Below are positions 15,271 to 23,335 of a stretch of DNA of 42,819 nt, one piece after another. Position 1 is the stretch's first letter, and each line of letters opens with the position of its first letter. A model generated the notes under the pieces. That model worked only from the letters and a program-made list of their open reading frames with translations, was not told where the DNA came from and did no database searches. Position numbers and translations under genes: made by a program. The stretch is from UBA1738 sp045591565. Its GTDB lineage: Bacteria; Bacillota; Clostridia; UBA1381. Where the stretch lies: contig JAZNTB010000001.1 in assembly GCA_045591565.1 (NCBI GenBank), positions 1 through 42,819 of the forward strand, written 5' to 3'.

Positions 15271-15350
15271 GGAAGGGGAAAAATTAATTGGTTTTATATG
15301 TACTTTTGGTCGGTCAAAAGTACATATAAACACATTCATTTTCCCTTAGC
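15271..15350. repeat. Long hairpin element between convergent genes
   Basis: A perfect 16-bp inverted repeat, TTTATATGTACTTTTG (15293-15308) and its complement (15315-15330), encloses the loop GTCGGT. Imperfect outer arms extend it: AAGGGGAAAAAT (about 15273-15284) against ATTTTCCCTT (about 15338-15347). It lies in the 166-base gap between converging genes and after a separate terminator. It resembles dispersed intergenic palindromes (REP or MITE-like), but copy number cannot be seen in one window. Confidence 0.6.
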
Positions 15351-15373
15351 CGTTCACTCCAATTTCCTTTTTA

Positions 15374-16042
15374 TCACAAAGGATTATTCACACCTCGAAG
15401 AAGCGCCGCCGCATAGTCTGCGTCCACAAGCTCCCAGTCAAAGCTTTTATACTTAACGCCGCTGTTTTTGAGCTGCGTGTAAATTGTGTCATAGGTTTCC
15501 TCAGGAACTCTTGAGGTGTAAACCATACCTTCCTTTTTGTCCTGAACCATAAACTCAATACCGTCAGAGTCCTTTTTCCCGAAAATACAAGTCCTGTCCT
15601 CCATTTTTTCCGGCTCCTGCGACAAAACAAGAATTTTCAAAACCTCAATCACCTTGTCCTGCAGACCATTATCAAAAATAAGAATTTTCTCCAAAAATTC
15701 ATTGTATGTCGAAACAAAACGCAGATTATACTCCGAAATCCCGCCAAGCTCGCCCGAATCCTTTGATGCAGACCGCACAGCGAGCAGGTTTGTGTGCTTT
15801 TCCATATCGGCAGAGGGCACAAAGGTTATCATCAGGCGCTTTTCGCTGTCGGTGTAAAGAACGGGGTTCGGCACAAGCGCCGCAGCTCCACAGGAGGCAC
15901 ACCTGAAAATATTAAGCTTTCCCGAAAGCAGCTCCGCTTTTAAGTCGGGACTGTCGGCGGCGGTTATAGACTCCCACACGGTCATTTCGGAAAGCTGACC
16001 GCAGGACGGACATTTTATCTGTTCTTTTATATTAATACTCAT
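15374..16042 (-). CDS. CpXC-domain protein
   Basis: This 222-residue protein has two CxxC knuckles, CPSCGQLSEMTVWESI (about 10-25) and RCASCGAAALVPNP (about 47-60). These define the CpXC family of presumed zinc-binding proteins of unknown function. The rest is predicted soluble with no other recognised domain. The start at 16042 overlaps the stop of the upstream DUF2752 gene (ATGA), so the two are translationally coupled. Family assignment good, function unknown. Confidence 0.8.
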   Translation of the reverse strand: MSINIKEQIKCPSCGQLSEMTVWESITAADSPDLKAELLSGKLNIFRCASCGAAALVPNPVLYTDSEKRLMITFVPSADMEKHTNLLAVRSASKDSGELGGISEYNLRFVSTYNEFLEKILIFDNGLQDKVIEVLKILVLSQEPEKMEDRTCIFGKKDSDGIEFMVQDKKEGMVYTSRVPEETYDTIYTQLKNSGVKYKSFDWELVDADYAAALLRGVNNPL

Positions 16043-16386
16043 TTAAAAAATACCCCCAACACACTGTCAAAGTTGTAATTCATCGGCGCGGTATGCGGAA
16101 AAAGCAAAAGCATCCGGACAATATATACTGCAAAAAACAATATCGCAACCACCCACAAAACCCATTTTCTCCGAAGATGCGGAATGAGCAGCAGGACAGG
16201 CAGCAAAAAGAGCGGATGCATAAGGAACGCCTCTCCTGCCTTTCCGCAAAAAAGCAGCCGGTACGCCCTTGTTATGCCGCACGCAGGGCACGGAACACCC
16301 AAGACCGCATAAAGAGGACAGCGATATGCACCAAGCAAAAGAATCGCCGCAATTATCAGGTACGGTGCGTATTTTTTTATAGTCAT
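16039..16386 (-). CDS. DUF2752 membrane protein
   Basis: This 115-residue protein has three predicted membrane segments (about 7-20, 55-72 and 76-94). The DUF2752 signature GVPCPACGITRAYRLLFCG lies at about 30-48. The family is of unknown function and is often found near small zinc-ribbon or TM2 proteins. It is co-transcribed with the CpXC gene, whose start overlaps its stop. The ribosome site is weak (GATGGGTA). A promoter with TATAAT lies upstream at 16418-16446. Confidence 0.82.
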   Translation of the reverse strand: MTIKKYAPYLIIAAILLLGAYRCPLYAVLGVPCPACGITRAYRLLFCGKAGEAFLMHPLFLLPVLLLIPHLRRKWVLWVVAILFFAVYIVRMLLLFPHTAPMNYNFDSVLGVFFK

Positions 16387-16417
16387 TACCCATCACGCCT
16401 CAGAATCTTTTTATCTA

Positions 16418-16446
16418 ATTATAGTATATATCGCGCGCAAAAGCAA
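16418..16446 (-). promoter_or_regulatory. Promoter for the DUF2752-CpXC pair
   Basis: On the reverse strand TTGCTT (16446-16441) and TATAAT (16423-16418) are 17 bases apart. This is a good sigma-A match about 30 bases upstream of ATG 16386. Confidence 0.6.
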
Positions 16447-16451
16447 GGCGT

Positions 16452-16832
16452 TTAAAGAATATTTTGCAGAGTCACATTGTAATTTGTGCGAAGGTGGCGA
16501 ATAAGCTTTCCAAGCCGCAGACAGCGCACCTGTGCCTCGATGCCGTCCTCTCTTTCGGTATATCCCGTAAGCTCGGATACGCAAAGCTCTATGTCATCAA
16601 TGATGTTGTGGTCAACAATTGTGGCAAGGAGGGTGTATTTTTTGTTGATATAGTCATTCATTTGTTCCGAGAGAGCGCTTGCCAGAACAAAATCCCCCGC
16701 AGTAATGCTTTTTAAGGTTTCGCTGTTTTGGGCGGCAAGCTCCTCGGATACCCTGTTCATAGCGGAATTAAACAAAAAACCACCGCCTAAAAGCACGGCG
16801 GCTATAAGGATTGATGCTAAAAATGTTTTCAT
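16452..16832 (-). CDS. DUF4363 family protein
   Basis: This 126-residue protein has one N-terminal membrane helix or uncleaved signal (about 4-22). A helical extracytoplasmic domain with segments such as ALSEQMNDYINKKYTLLATI and VRCLRLGKLIRHLRTNYNV follows. It resembles the DUF4363 family, which in Clostridia is regularly encoded beside DUF421 (YetF-like) membrane proteins. Its ATG overlaps the DUF421 stop (ATGA), strongly suggesting a functional pair. Molecular function is unknown. Confidence 0.75.
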   Translation of the reverse strand: MKTFLASILIAAVLLGGGFLFNSAMNRVSEELAAQNSETLKSITAGDFVLASALSEQMNDYINKKYTLLATIVDHNIIDDIELCVSELTGYTEREDGIEAQVRCLRLGKLIRHLRTNYNVTLQNIL

Positions 16833-17464
16833 TTTTTGTCCTTCTCCCCCTTTTTCTGTATGTGCAGCTTGCCCTTGTCATCCAAAACTGCCGAGAAAAT
16901 GTCGCAAAAATCGCCCTTGATATTTTCCCTCAGCCACTTTTTGTTCTTGCCGCTCCTGGAAAGCTCCGCCTCGTTTATCTCGCCGTCTGCGATAAGCATA
17001 TACGGAAGCTCGGATATGCCGTCCTTTTCCTCGATTACACTAAGCTGACCATTAGTTTCTAAAACTGCCACCTGTACCTTTGATATATCAGGACATCCCG
17101 AAAGCCTGAGCTGCTCTAAAAGGTCGTTTAAGTTAAAGCGCAGGCGTTCAAGCTCGCCCTCGTTGATATGCCCCTTATAGATTAAAATGCTCGGCTCGCC
17201 CGTGATGTAACGGCGTGCCCGTCGGCTTTTTAAGCTCAAAAAGGACATAAACACCTCCCCTACAAGAAGTGTCAGCACCGGAACGACTCCGGACAGGAGC
17301 GGAATATCAACCGACTGCATCGGTACAGATGCAAGGTCGGAAATCATTATGGCAACCACCAGCTCGGAGGGCTGCATCTCGCCGATTTGCCGCTTGCCCA
17401 TTATCCGCACCGACGCCACCACAACAAGATATAAAATGAGCGTTCTTATGACTAAAACAAGCAT
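16829..17464 (-). CDS. DUF421 (YetF-like) membrane protein
   Basis: The 211-residue product has membrane helices in the first 75 residues and a soluble C-terminal alpha/beta domain. The family motifs RIMGKRQIGEMQPSELVVAI (about 20-39), GEPSILIYKGHINEGELERL and FNLNDLLEQLRLSG are present. DUF421/YetF proteins occur in spore and membrane contexts; B. subtilis YetF-type proteins are linked to spore germination or membrane functions. The ribosome site AAAGGAGACAG precedes ATG 17464. It forms a tight pair with the DUF4363 gene. Confidence 0.87.
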   Translation of the reverse strand: MLVLVIRTLILYLVVVASVRIMGKRQIGEMQPSELVVAIMISDLASVPMQSVDIPLLSGVVPVLTLLVGEVFMSFLSLKSRRARRYITGEPSILIYKGHINEGELERLRFNLNDLLEQLRLSGCPDISKVQVAVLETNGQLSVIEEKDGISELPYMLIADGEINEAELSRSGKNKKWLRENIKGDFCDIFSAVLDDKGKLHIQKKGEKDKK

Positions 17465-17519
17465 AGCTGTCTCCTTTTTTTGTTTTCTTATATTTTTACA
17501 ATTTTGTATAATATTATTC

Positions 17520-17548
17520 TTTACTTTACGAGGCTAAAATGATACAAT
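17520..17548 (+). promoter_or_regulatory. Promoter of the methyltransferase gene
   Basis: TTTACT (17520-17525) and TACAAT (17543-17548) are separated by 17 bases. The predicted transcription start near 17555 leaves only about 12 bases to ATG 17567. This favours ATG 17579 as the methyltransferase start. Confidence 0.5.
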
Positions 17549-17578
17549 TACTTTATAAACTATAAAATGGTGATTGAT

Positions 17579-18322
17579 ATGAACAGCTATACAAAATTTG
17601 CAAGGCTCTATGACGGCCTTATGAATGCTGATGTGAATTATGCCGAATGGGCAGACTACATAGAAAATCTTTTTGATTACTACGGAAAAAATCCGCAGCT
17701 GGTCTGTGACCTTGCGTGCGGCACCGGCAATATAACACTCAAAATGGCAGAGCGTGGCTATGATATGCTTGGCGTGGACAGGTCGGGAGATATGCTCGCA
17801 ATAGCCAGAGAAAAAGCGGCGGAGGCAGGACTTGATGTGATGTTTTTAGAACAGGATATGAAGAAGCTCGACCTCTACGGCGGGTGTGATGCATTCCTTT
17901 GTATGATTGACGGGTTTAATTATATCCTAAACCCCAATTCGCTCTACAAAATCGCAAAGCGCATAAAAACCTGTTTTTTGGAGCCGGACGGAATTGTTAT
18001 ATTTGATATGAGCAGCCCGTATAAGCTCAAAGACTATATCGGCAACAATACCTTTATTCATGACGGCGATGATGTTTTCTATACATGGGAAAATAAATAC
18101 TATGAAAGCTTAAAAATGTGCGAGATGTACTTAAACTTCTTTGTGAAAGAGAAAAACTCTTACAAAAGGTTCGGGGAACGGCATATTCAGCGTGCTTACG
18201 GCGAGGAGGAAATTAAAAAAATCTTCCGTGCCGCAGGCTTTTCGAGAATTGATGCCTTTTCGCCGCTGACCTTTTCACCGCCGAAAAAAGAGGATATGCG
18301 CACAGTTTTTGTGGCAAGATAG
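17579..18322 (+). CDS. Class I SAM-dependent methyltransferase
   Basis: The 247-residue product begins MNSYTKFARLYDGLMN. The SAM-binding glycine motif VCDLACGTGNITLKMAERG lies at about 40-58, followed by the acidic loop MLGVDRSGDML. Motif II-like LEQDMKKLDLYGG and DAFLCMIDGFNYI come next. This is the YqeM/UbiE-type small-molecule methyltransferase group; the substrate cannot be read. ATG 17579 is chosen over 17567 because GGTGA lies five bases upstream and the longer form would start almost at the mRNA end. It lies 16 bases before the VanZ gene. Confidence 0.85.
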   Translation: MNSYTKFARLYDGLMNADVNYAEWADYIENLFDYYGKNPQLVCDLACGTGNITLKMAERGYDMLGVDRSGDMLAIAREKAAEAGLDVMFLEQDMKKLDLYGGCDAFLCMIDGFNYILNPNSLYKIAKRIKTCFLEPDGIVIFDMSSPYKLKDYIGNNTFIHDGDDVFYTWENKYYESLKMCEMYLNFFVKEKNSYKRFGERHIQRAYGEEEIKKIFRAAGFSRIDAFSPLTFSPPKKEDMRTVFVAR

Positions 18323-18338
18323 CCTGTGAGGAAGAAAG

Positions 18339-18767
18339 ATGAGAAAAAGACTACCTTTTATTGTCGCGACGATTATTGCGACGCTGTTTATATTTAATAA
18401 TTCACTGCAAAGTGCTGCAGTTTCCACAGAGAGCAGCGGAAGAATTGTGTCGTTTTTTGCATATATTCTCGGCTTTTTCAGGGTGTATCCCGATAAGGCT
18501 TGGCTCGTTACCTTCGTGAGAAAGGGGGCACATATCGCCGAGTTTACGCTTCAGGCGATACTGCTTGCAAACTGCTTTGAAATGCAGTACAAAAGACGGA
18601 TTATTTATATCTTCTTTTTAGGACTTTTAACTGCCTGTGTTGACGAGTACATACAGGTTTTTTCGCAGGGGCGAGCCGGTATGGTACAGGACATTTTCGT
18701 AGATTTTGCAGGAACGGCTTTGGGTACGGCGGTTTCGGGAATTTCATACAGACTGCGGAGGAAATGA
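18339..18767 (+). CDS. VanZ-like membrane protein
   Basis: This 142-residue protein has four predicted membrane helices. It has the VanZ-family pattern: FIFNNSLQSAAVSTESSGR near the start, FVRKGAHIAEFTLQAILL in the middle, then ACVDEYIQVFSQGRAGMVQDI and DFAGTALGT near the end. VanZ proteins are named from low-level teicoplanin resistance, but most family members have unknown roles. No other van gene is present, so resistance should not be inferred. It ends one base before the cardiolipin synthase start, so the two are co-transcribed. Confidence 0.88.
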   Translation: MRKRLPFIVATIIATLFIFNNSLQSAAVSTESSGRIVSFFAYILGFFRVYPDKAWLVTFVRKGAHIAEFTLQAILLANCFEMQYKRRIIYIFFLGLLTACVDEYIQVFSQGRAGMVQDIFVDFAGTALGTAVSGISYRLRRK

Positions 18768-18768
18768 T

Positions 18769-20187
18769 ATGTTGGATGCGGCAAACCTTTTATGGATAGC
18801 ATATCTTTTGAATATTGTAATAATAATCGCCATTGTGTGCTTTCAGAAGCGAAATCCGATTTCGTCAACGGCGTGGATTTTGTGTCTTATTCTGTTGCCT
18901 GCTGTAGGTGGAATTCTGTTTCTGGTTTTCGGCGTGGGACTTACATCCTATGCACGCTATAAATACCGCAAAAAGCAGGAAATGAATGAAAACTACATTT
19001 TGCGAACTCAGAAGGAGATTGCAAATTCCATAATTGATGACGAACATCCCGATTCAGCGCTTGTGCGGTACTTTTTGAACTGTAACTGCGTTTTTACGCC
19101 GGGCAATAAGGTTGACATCTTCACCGACGCAAAAAAGAAGTATGAGGCTCTGTTTGAGGATATTAAAAGTGCAAAGGAAAGCATTAACATCACCTATTTT
19201 ATAATAAGGAATGACAATATCGGAAACCATCTTATCGACCTTCTTACTAAAAAGGCAAACGAGGGAGTTAAGGTACGCCTTATGTATGATGGGTTCGGGT
19301 CGATTTTGACGCCGCGCAGGCTTTTTAACAGGCTTCGTGCGGAAAGCATGAGCGAGGTTGTGGAGTTTTTTCCGGTACACCTTTTCTCAATGTCGAAGAT
19401 CAATCACAGAAATCACCGCAAAATCGTGGTTGTGGATGACAGAGTTGCCTACCTTGGCGGAATGAATATCGGTGACGAATATATGAGCCAGAATCCCAAG
19501 CGTAATCTGCCGTGGCGAGATACGCATATTCGAATTGAGGGGGATGCGGTTCAGTATGTACAGCATTGTTTTGCGCAGGACTGGGAATTTTCGACGGGAA
19601 AAACCTTTCCGGTAAAAGTGGAAAACACCGAAAAATCCGGCGATGTGGCAATGCAGATTGTGGCATCCGGCCCCGATTCTGCGGACGAGGAAATCAAGTG
19701 CGGTATGATAAGAATGCTCTACGGCGCAAACCGCCATGCCTATATACAGACACCGTATTTTGTGCCGGACGAGGCGTTTTTACATGCGGTGCAAAATGCG
19801 GCACAGTCCGGAGTTGATGTGCGTGTTATGATTCCGGGTATGCCGGACAAAAAATATGTGTATCATACAACAATGTCATATGTCGGCGAGCTTTTGGAGG
19901 CGGGTGTGAGAGTATTTTTGTACCCCGGCTTTATTCACTCCAAAACCATCACGGTTGACGACAGAATTTCCACTATCGGCAGTACTAATATTGACATAAG
20001 AAGCTTCAGGCTTCTGTTTGAACTGAACGCTTTTATGTATAGCCCGCAGATGGCGACAAGCTGTCGTGAAACATTTGAAAAGGATCAGAAAATCTGCCAT
20101 GAAATGACAATGGAAGAATACAAAAAGCGTGGAATTATAAAGATAATCAAGGAAGGATTTTTCAGGCTGTTTTCACCTATTTTATAG
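18769..20187 (+). CDS. cls: Cardiolipin synthase
   Basis: Cardiolipin synthase joins two phosphatidylglycerol molecules at the membrane. The 472-residue product starts with two membrane helices (about 3-60). Two phospholipase-D HKD motifs follow: HRKIVVVDDRVAYLGG near 216 and HSKTITVDDRISTIGS near 391, both complete. ATG 18769 follows GCGGAGGAAATGAT. An upstream in-frame TTG at 18706 lies inside the VanZ gene and is rejected. The next gene starts 11 bases after its stop, suggesting one membrane/envelope operon. Confidence 0.96.
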   Translation: MLDAANLLWIAYLLNIVIIIAIVCFQKRNPISSTAWILCLILLPAVGGILFLVFGVGLTSYARYKYRKKQEMNENYILRTQKEIANSIIDDEHPDSALVRYFLNCNCVFTPGNKVDIFTDAKKKYEALFEDIKSAKESINITYFIIRNDNIGNHLIDLLTKKANEGVKVRLMYDGFGSILTPRRLFNRLRAESMSEVVEFFPVHLFSMSKINHRNHRKIVVVDDRVAYLGGMNIGDEYMSQNPKRNLPWRDTHIRIEGDAVQYVQHCFAQDWEFSTGKTFPVKVENTEKSGDVAMQIVASGPDSADEEIKCGMIRMLYGANRHAYIQTPYFVPDEAFLHAVQNAAQSGVDVRVMIPGMPDKKYVYHTTMSYVGELLEAGVRVFLYPGFIHSKTITVDDRISTIGSTNIDIRSFRLLFELNAFMYSPQMATSCRETFEKDQKICHEMTMEEYKKRGIIKIIKEGFFRLFSPIL

Positions 20188-20198
20188 GAGGTGTAACT

Positions 20199-23162
20199 AT
20201 GAAAAAGGTGCTCATTTTATTGCTTGCGCTTCTTTTTGCGGTGCATCCTGTGCATGCTGAGGAGCTTTCGGGATATATTGACGCGGCGTTTTTGGGCGGC
20301 ATAATCTCGGGTAATGAAAACGGAGACTTTCAGGAGAATAAATCCGCCACCCGTGCGGAATTTACCGTTATGCTGACCAGATTTTTAGGGATTTCGGGTA
20401 TGGGCAGCACTTTTTCTGATGTGAAAGAGGACGACTGGTTTTCGGGTGCGGTATCTGCGGCAACAAAGCATGGTCTGATTTTCGGCGACGGAAACAGTTT
20501 TTTTCCGCACGCCCTGATAAAATACGAGGATGCGGTCACTATTCTCGGACGATACTACAAGGCATCGGGCGGAAAGCGCCCTGACGGGGTTTCGCCTTAC
20601 GCTGCGGCATACTATGCCTATGCTCTTGAAAAGGGGATTGCAGACGAAGAAAAGAATCCGCAAGAATTTGCCACAAAGGGCGAAATTCTCTCTCTTTTGT
20701 ACCGATATGAAGGAAGTACCGGCTCGGCAAGATTTGAGGTCGGGTATCCAAGAGTTTCTACTGAGGCAGAATTCAGCAGTATTTCGGTTGATATGAAAAC
20801 AAATATGCCATGCACGGTATATTACAGCGTGTGCGAGGCAGGAATGCCGCCTGTAGGCACATTTTCAGAGCTTTGCAAAACGGAAGAAAAGGAAATCACG
20901 GTCAGCTTCAATGCGAACATCAGTAAAAGCTATGACATATATCTTCGGGCAGGCTCGGGACGAACGGCAGTTATTAAAAATGTTCAGCCCTTTGCGATTT
21001 CCTCGGGTGACGGAAGTGAGGCACAGCCGTATGTGATTTATACTAAGCAGCAGCTTTTGCAGATAAAGAGGTATCCGTCTGCACATTATGTTTTAGGAGC
21101 AGATATTGATGCTGCGGGCATAGGAACGATTGCGGAAGAATTTAGCGGTGTGCTTGACGGCGCAGGCTTTGAGATAAGCGGACTGAAAATTGACGGCGCT
21201 GAAAATGTCGGACTTTTTGGGAAAATATCGGGAGGAAAGGTGAAAAATCTTGCCGTTTCGGCGAATGTGTCGGGGAAAAAGAATGTAGGAATTATCGCCG
21301 GCATTAACGAGGGCGTGATTTCGGATTGTACTGTATCGGGAGAAGTTAGTGCTGCAACAAACAGCGCAGGCGGCATCTGCGGAATAAACAGAGGAACGGT
21401 TACAAACTGTCTGTCAGCGGTGTATTCGGTTTCGGCAGGCTCTTTTGCCGGAGGTATCAGCGGTCAGAATTTTACTGTTATAGAAAACTCACTCTCGGCG
21501 GTATATGTTGTAGCAAGTGATATGTGCGCCGGCGGAATTTCCGGAACAAATGAGGCGGGTGAGATTAAAAACTGCCTCTGCGCCTCAATGACTGTCTATG
21601 ACACTATGACAAAAAACAGCGGCAGACTTACCATAAACAAAAAGGACGGAATTACCAAAAACAACTACTGCTATAACGGCATAAACTCAAACGAGGCATA
21701 CGGAGAGCCTGGAGCGAACTCGCAAAACGGACTTGATGTATCGTGGAACGAAATTCTGGGCGATGACCTTTACAAAAATATGCTAAAATGGGATATGTCG
21801 CGCTGGGAGAAAAAGGATGGCGGCTATCGCCTGACGGCACCAACAAAAGCGGCAGCACCTCGGCTTGCGGCGGGTGAAACGGCGTATCTCCCGAAAGAGA
21901 TTTCGACAGAGCGGGAGCTTCGTGAGGTTGATAAAAACGAGGCGGGGCACTATATACTAACGCATGATATTGCCCTTACAATGCCGTGGAAAACAATCTG
22001 TGCACGGGACGGATTTTCCGGAACCTTTGACGGCGATGGGCACACAATATATAATCTTAATCTAAAAGGTGAGTCGGGAATGTTTTCTAACATCACCGGC
22101 GGCACAGTTAAAAACCTCAATATAAAAAAAGCAACTGCAAGCCCTGATTCGGTTGGGGGAATTCTTGCAGCGTGCAACTTCGGATACATAGAAAATTGCA
22201 GTATATATGGGATGCTTGAAACCAAAAAGGCAGGAAGTGTCGGCGGAGCGGTCGGCGAAAACTACGGTGCGGTTACCGGCTGCAGTGTGTATGTCGATAT
22301 AAACAGCAAAAACGATAATGCGACAGTCGGCGGTATCTGTGCAGAAAACAGCGGCATAATAGATGACTGCAAATACATCGGAGGCATCACATCAACCGGC
22401 GAAAACGCAGTAGTAGGCGCTGTTTGCGGATATGACACCGCGGGATATATATTTGAATCGGTTAGCGATGCACAAATTCTTGTTGAAAATGTGTCGGGAT
22501 ATACAGGCGGCATCTGCGGAATTGCCGCAGGTACACAAGTCTATAAATGCGCATCGGGCGGCAAAATCGTAGCACGAAATGATGATATGCTCTATTCCGG
22601 CGGCGTTTGCGCGCTGGCTGAGGGAGCGGTAATTTATAACTGCTATTCGGTTGCCGATATTCACACATCTGCCACGGCAGGCTATGTCGGCGGCGTTTGC
22701 GGCTTTAATTCCGGCGCAAATCTGCAGAATACATATTCGGCAGGGAATGTTATAGCGTCATCCGACTCTTTTGCAGGAGGCATCTGCGGTTTTTCGGAAA
22801 ACGGATTTGTTATGCAGAATGTATCTATAAATCCTGCCATAAACGGAGGAAGTAACACGGCTGCAATCGTGGGCGGATACGAAATGAGTGAAGTGAGTGA
22901 TAACTACAGCTGTGAAAGAACTGTGATAAATTCTTCGCATATCGTGTCGGGCGAGGGAAACGGAAGCGTTAAAAGCCTGAACGCACTAAAAAATGCAGAC
23001 TTCTATTTTCGTCCGCTCTCAAGCGGCGGACTCCTCGGCTGGAGCTGTGATAAGTACGGCGAGAATGTATGGAAATATGACACTAAATCGGCACGCTATG
23101 CCTTTCCTCTGCTTTCGGGAGTGGACGGTCAGGGCGGCTTTAAAACCCCTGCATATAAATAG
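20199..23162 (+). CDS. Secreted SLH-domain protein with two GLUG modules
   Basis: This 987-residue exported protein has a signal peptide (about 1-21). S-layer homology repeats follow at about 25-175 (RAEFTVMLTRFLGISG, FSDVKEDDWFSGAVSAA), then a beta-sandwich linker at about 180-265. Two similar GLUG-repeat modules come next (about 270-500 and 565-960). Each opens with a line such as AHYVLGADIDAA or GHYILTHDIALT and continues in short repeats of the form GGICGxNxGxxxNC. SLH domains attach proteins to cell-wall polymers, and GLUG repeats form a beta-helix in adhesins and M26 peptidases. No peptidase motif is seen, so adhesion is inferred. The ribosome site ATAGGAGGTG fits ATG 20199. Confidence 0.87.
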   Translation: MKKVLILLLALLFAVHPVHAEELSGYIDAAFLGGIISGNENGDFQENKSATRAEFTVMLTRFLGISGMGSTFSDVKEDDWFSGAVSAATKHGLIFGDGNSFFPHALIKYEDAVTILGRYYKASGGKRPDGVSPYAAAYYAYALEKGIADEEKNPQEFATKGEILSLLYRYEGSTGSARFEVGYPRVSTEAEFSSISVDMKTNMPCTVYYSVCEAGMPPVGTFSELCKTEEKEITVSFNANISKSYDIYLRAGSGRTAVIKNVQPFAISSGDGSEAQPYVIYTKQQLLQIKRYPSAHYVLGADIDAAGIGTIAEEFSGVLDGAGFEISGLKIDGAENVGLFGKISGGKVKNLAVSANVSGKKNVGIIAGINEGVISDCTVSGEVSAATNSAGGICGINRGTVTNCLSAVYSVSAGSFAGGISGQNFTVIENSLSAVYVVASDMCAGGISGTNEAGEIKNCLCASMTVYDTMTKNSGRLTINKKDGITKNNYCYNGINSNEAYGEPGANSQNGLDVSWNEILGDDLYKNMLKWDMSRWEKKDGGYRLTAPTKAAAPRLAAGETAYLPKEISTERELREVDKNEAGHYILTHDIALTMPWKTICARDGFSGTFDGDGHTIYNLNLKGESGMFSNITGGTVKNLNIKKATASPDSVGGILAACNFGYIENCSIYGMLETKKAGSVGGAVGENYGAVTGCSVYVDINSKNDNATVGGICAENSGIIDDCKYIGGITSTGENAVVGAVCGYDTAGYIFESVSDAQILVENVSGYTGGICGIAAGTQVYKCASGGKIVARNDDMLYSGGVCALAEGAVIYNCYSVADIHTSATAGYVGGVCGFNSGANLQNTYSAGNVIASSDSFAGGICGFSENGFVMQNVSINPAINGGSNTAAIVGGYEMSEVSDNYSCERTVINSSHIVSGEGNGSVKSLNALKNADFYFRPLSSGGLLGWSCDKYGENVWKYDTKSARYAFPLLSGVDGQGGFKTPAYK

Positions 23163-23170
23163 TATAAATC

Positions 23171-23194
23171 AGCACCGGTTTTCGGTGCTTTTTT
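23171..23194 (+). terminator. Intrinsic terminator after the SLH-GLUG gene
   Basis: AGCACCG (23171-23177) pairs with CGGTGCT (23183-23189) around GTTTT, followed by six T. It separates the surface-protein operon from gapA. Confidence 0.85.
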
Positions 23195-23244
23195 ATGCAA
23201 ATTTGGCAAAAATAAAAAAATGTCAAAAAATTAACGCAAAAGAC

Positions 23245-23276
23245 TTGTATATTTTACATTTTTGATGTAAAATATA
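23245..23276 (+). promoter_or_regulatory. gapA promoter overlain by a perfect palindrome
   Basis: TTGTAT (23245-23250) and TAAAAT (23268-23273) are 17 bases apart. The same stretch is a perfect 12-bp inverted repeat: TATATTTTACAT (23248-23259) with ATGTAAAATATA (23265-23276), 5-base centre. A repressor bound there would cover both promoter boxes. gapA in Firmicutes is often repressor-controlled (CggR in Bacillus), but no cggR lies here. Confidence 0.6.
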
Positions 23277-23335
23277 GTAAGATAAGCAGAGTATGGTAAT
23301 TCTGTTTAAAAATTATGTATTGGAGGAATTTTAAC

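Noticed and set aside
18339..18767. Glycopeptide resistance role for the VanZ-like protein
   Set aside because: No other van genes are present, and most VanZ-family proteins have no resistance role.
18706..18768. Longer cardiolipin synthase start at TTG 18706
   Set aside because: It lies inside the VanZ gene without a ribosome site; ATG 18769 has GGAGGAAATGAT.
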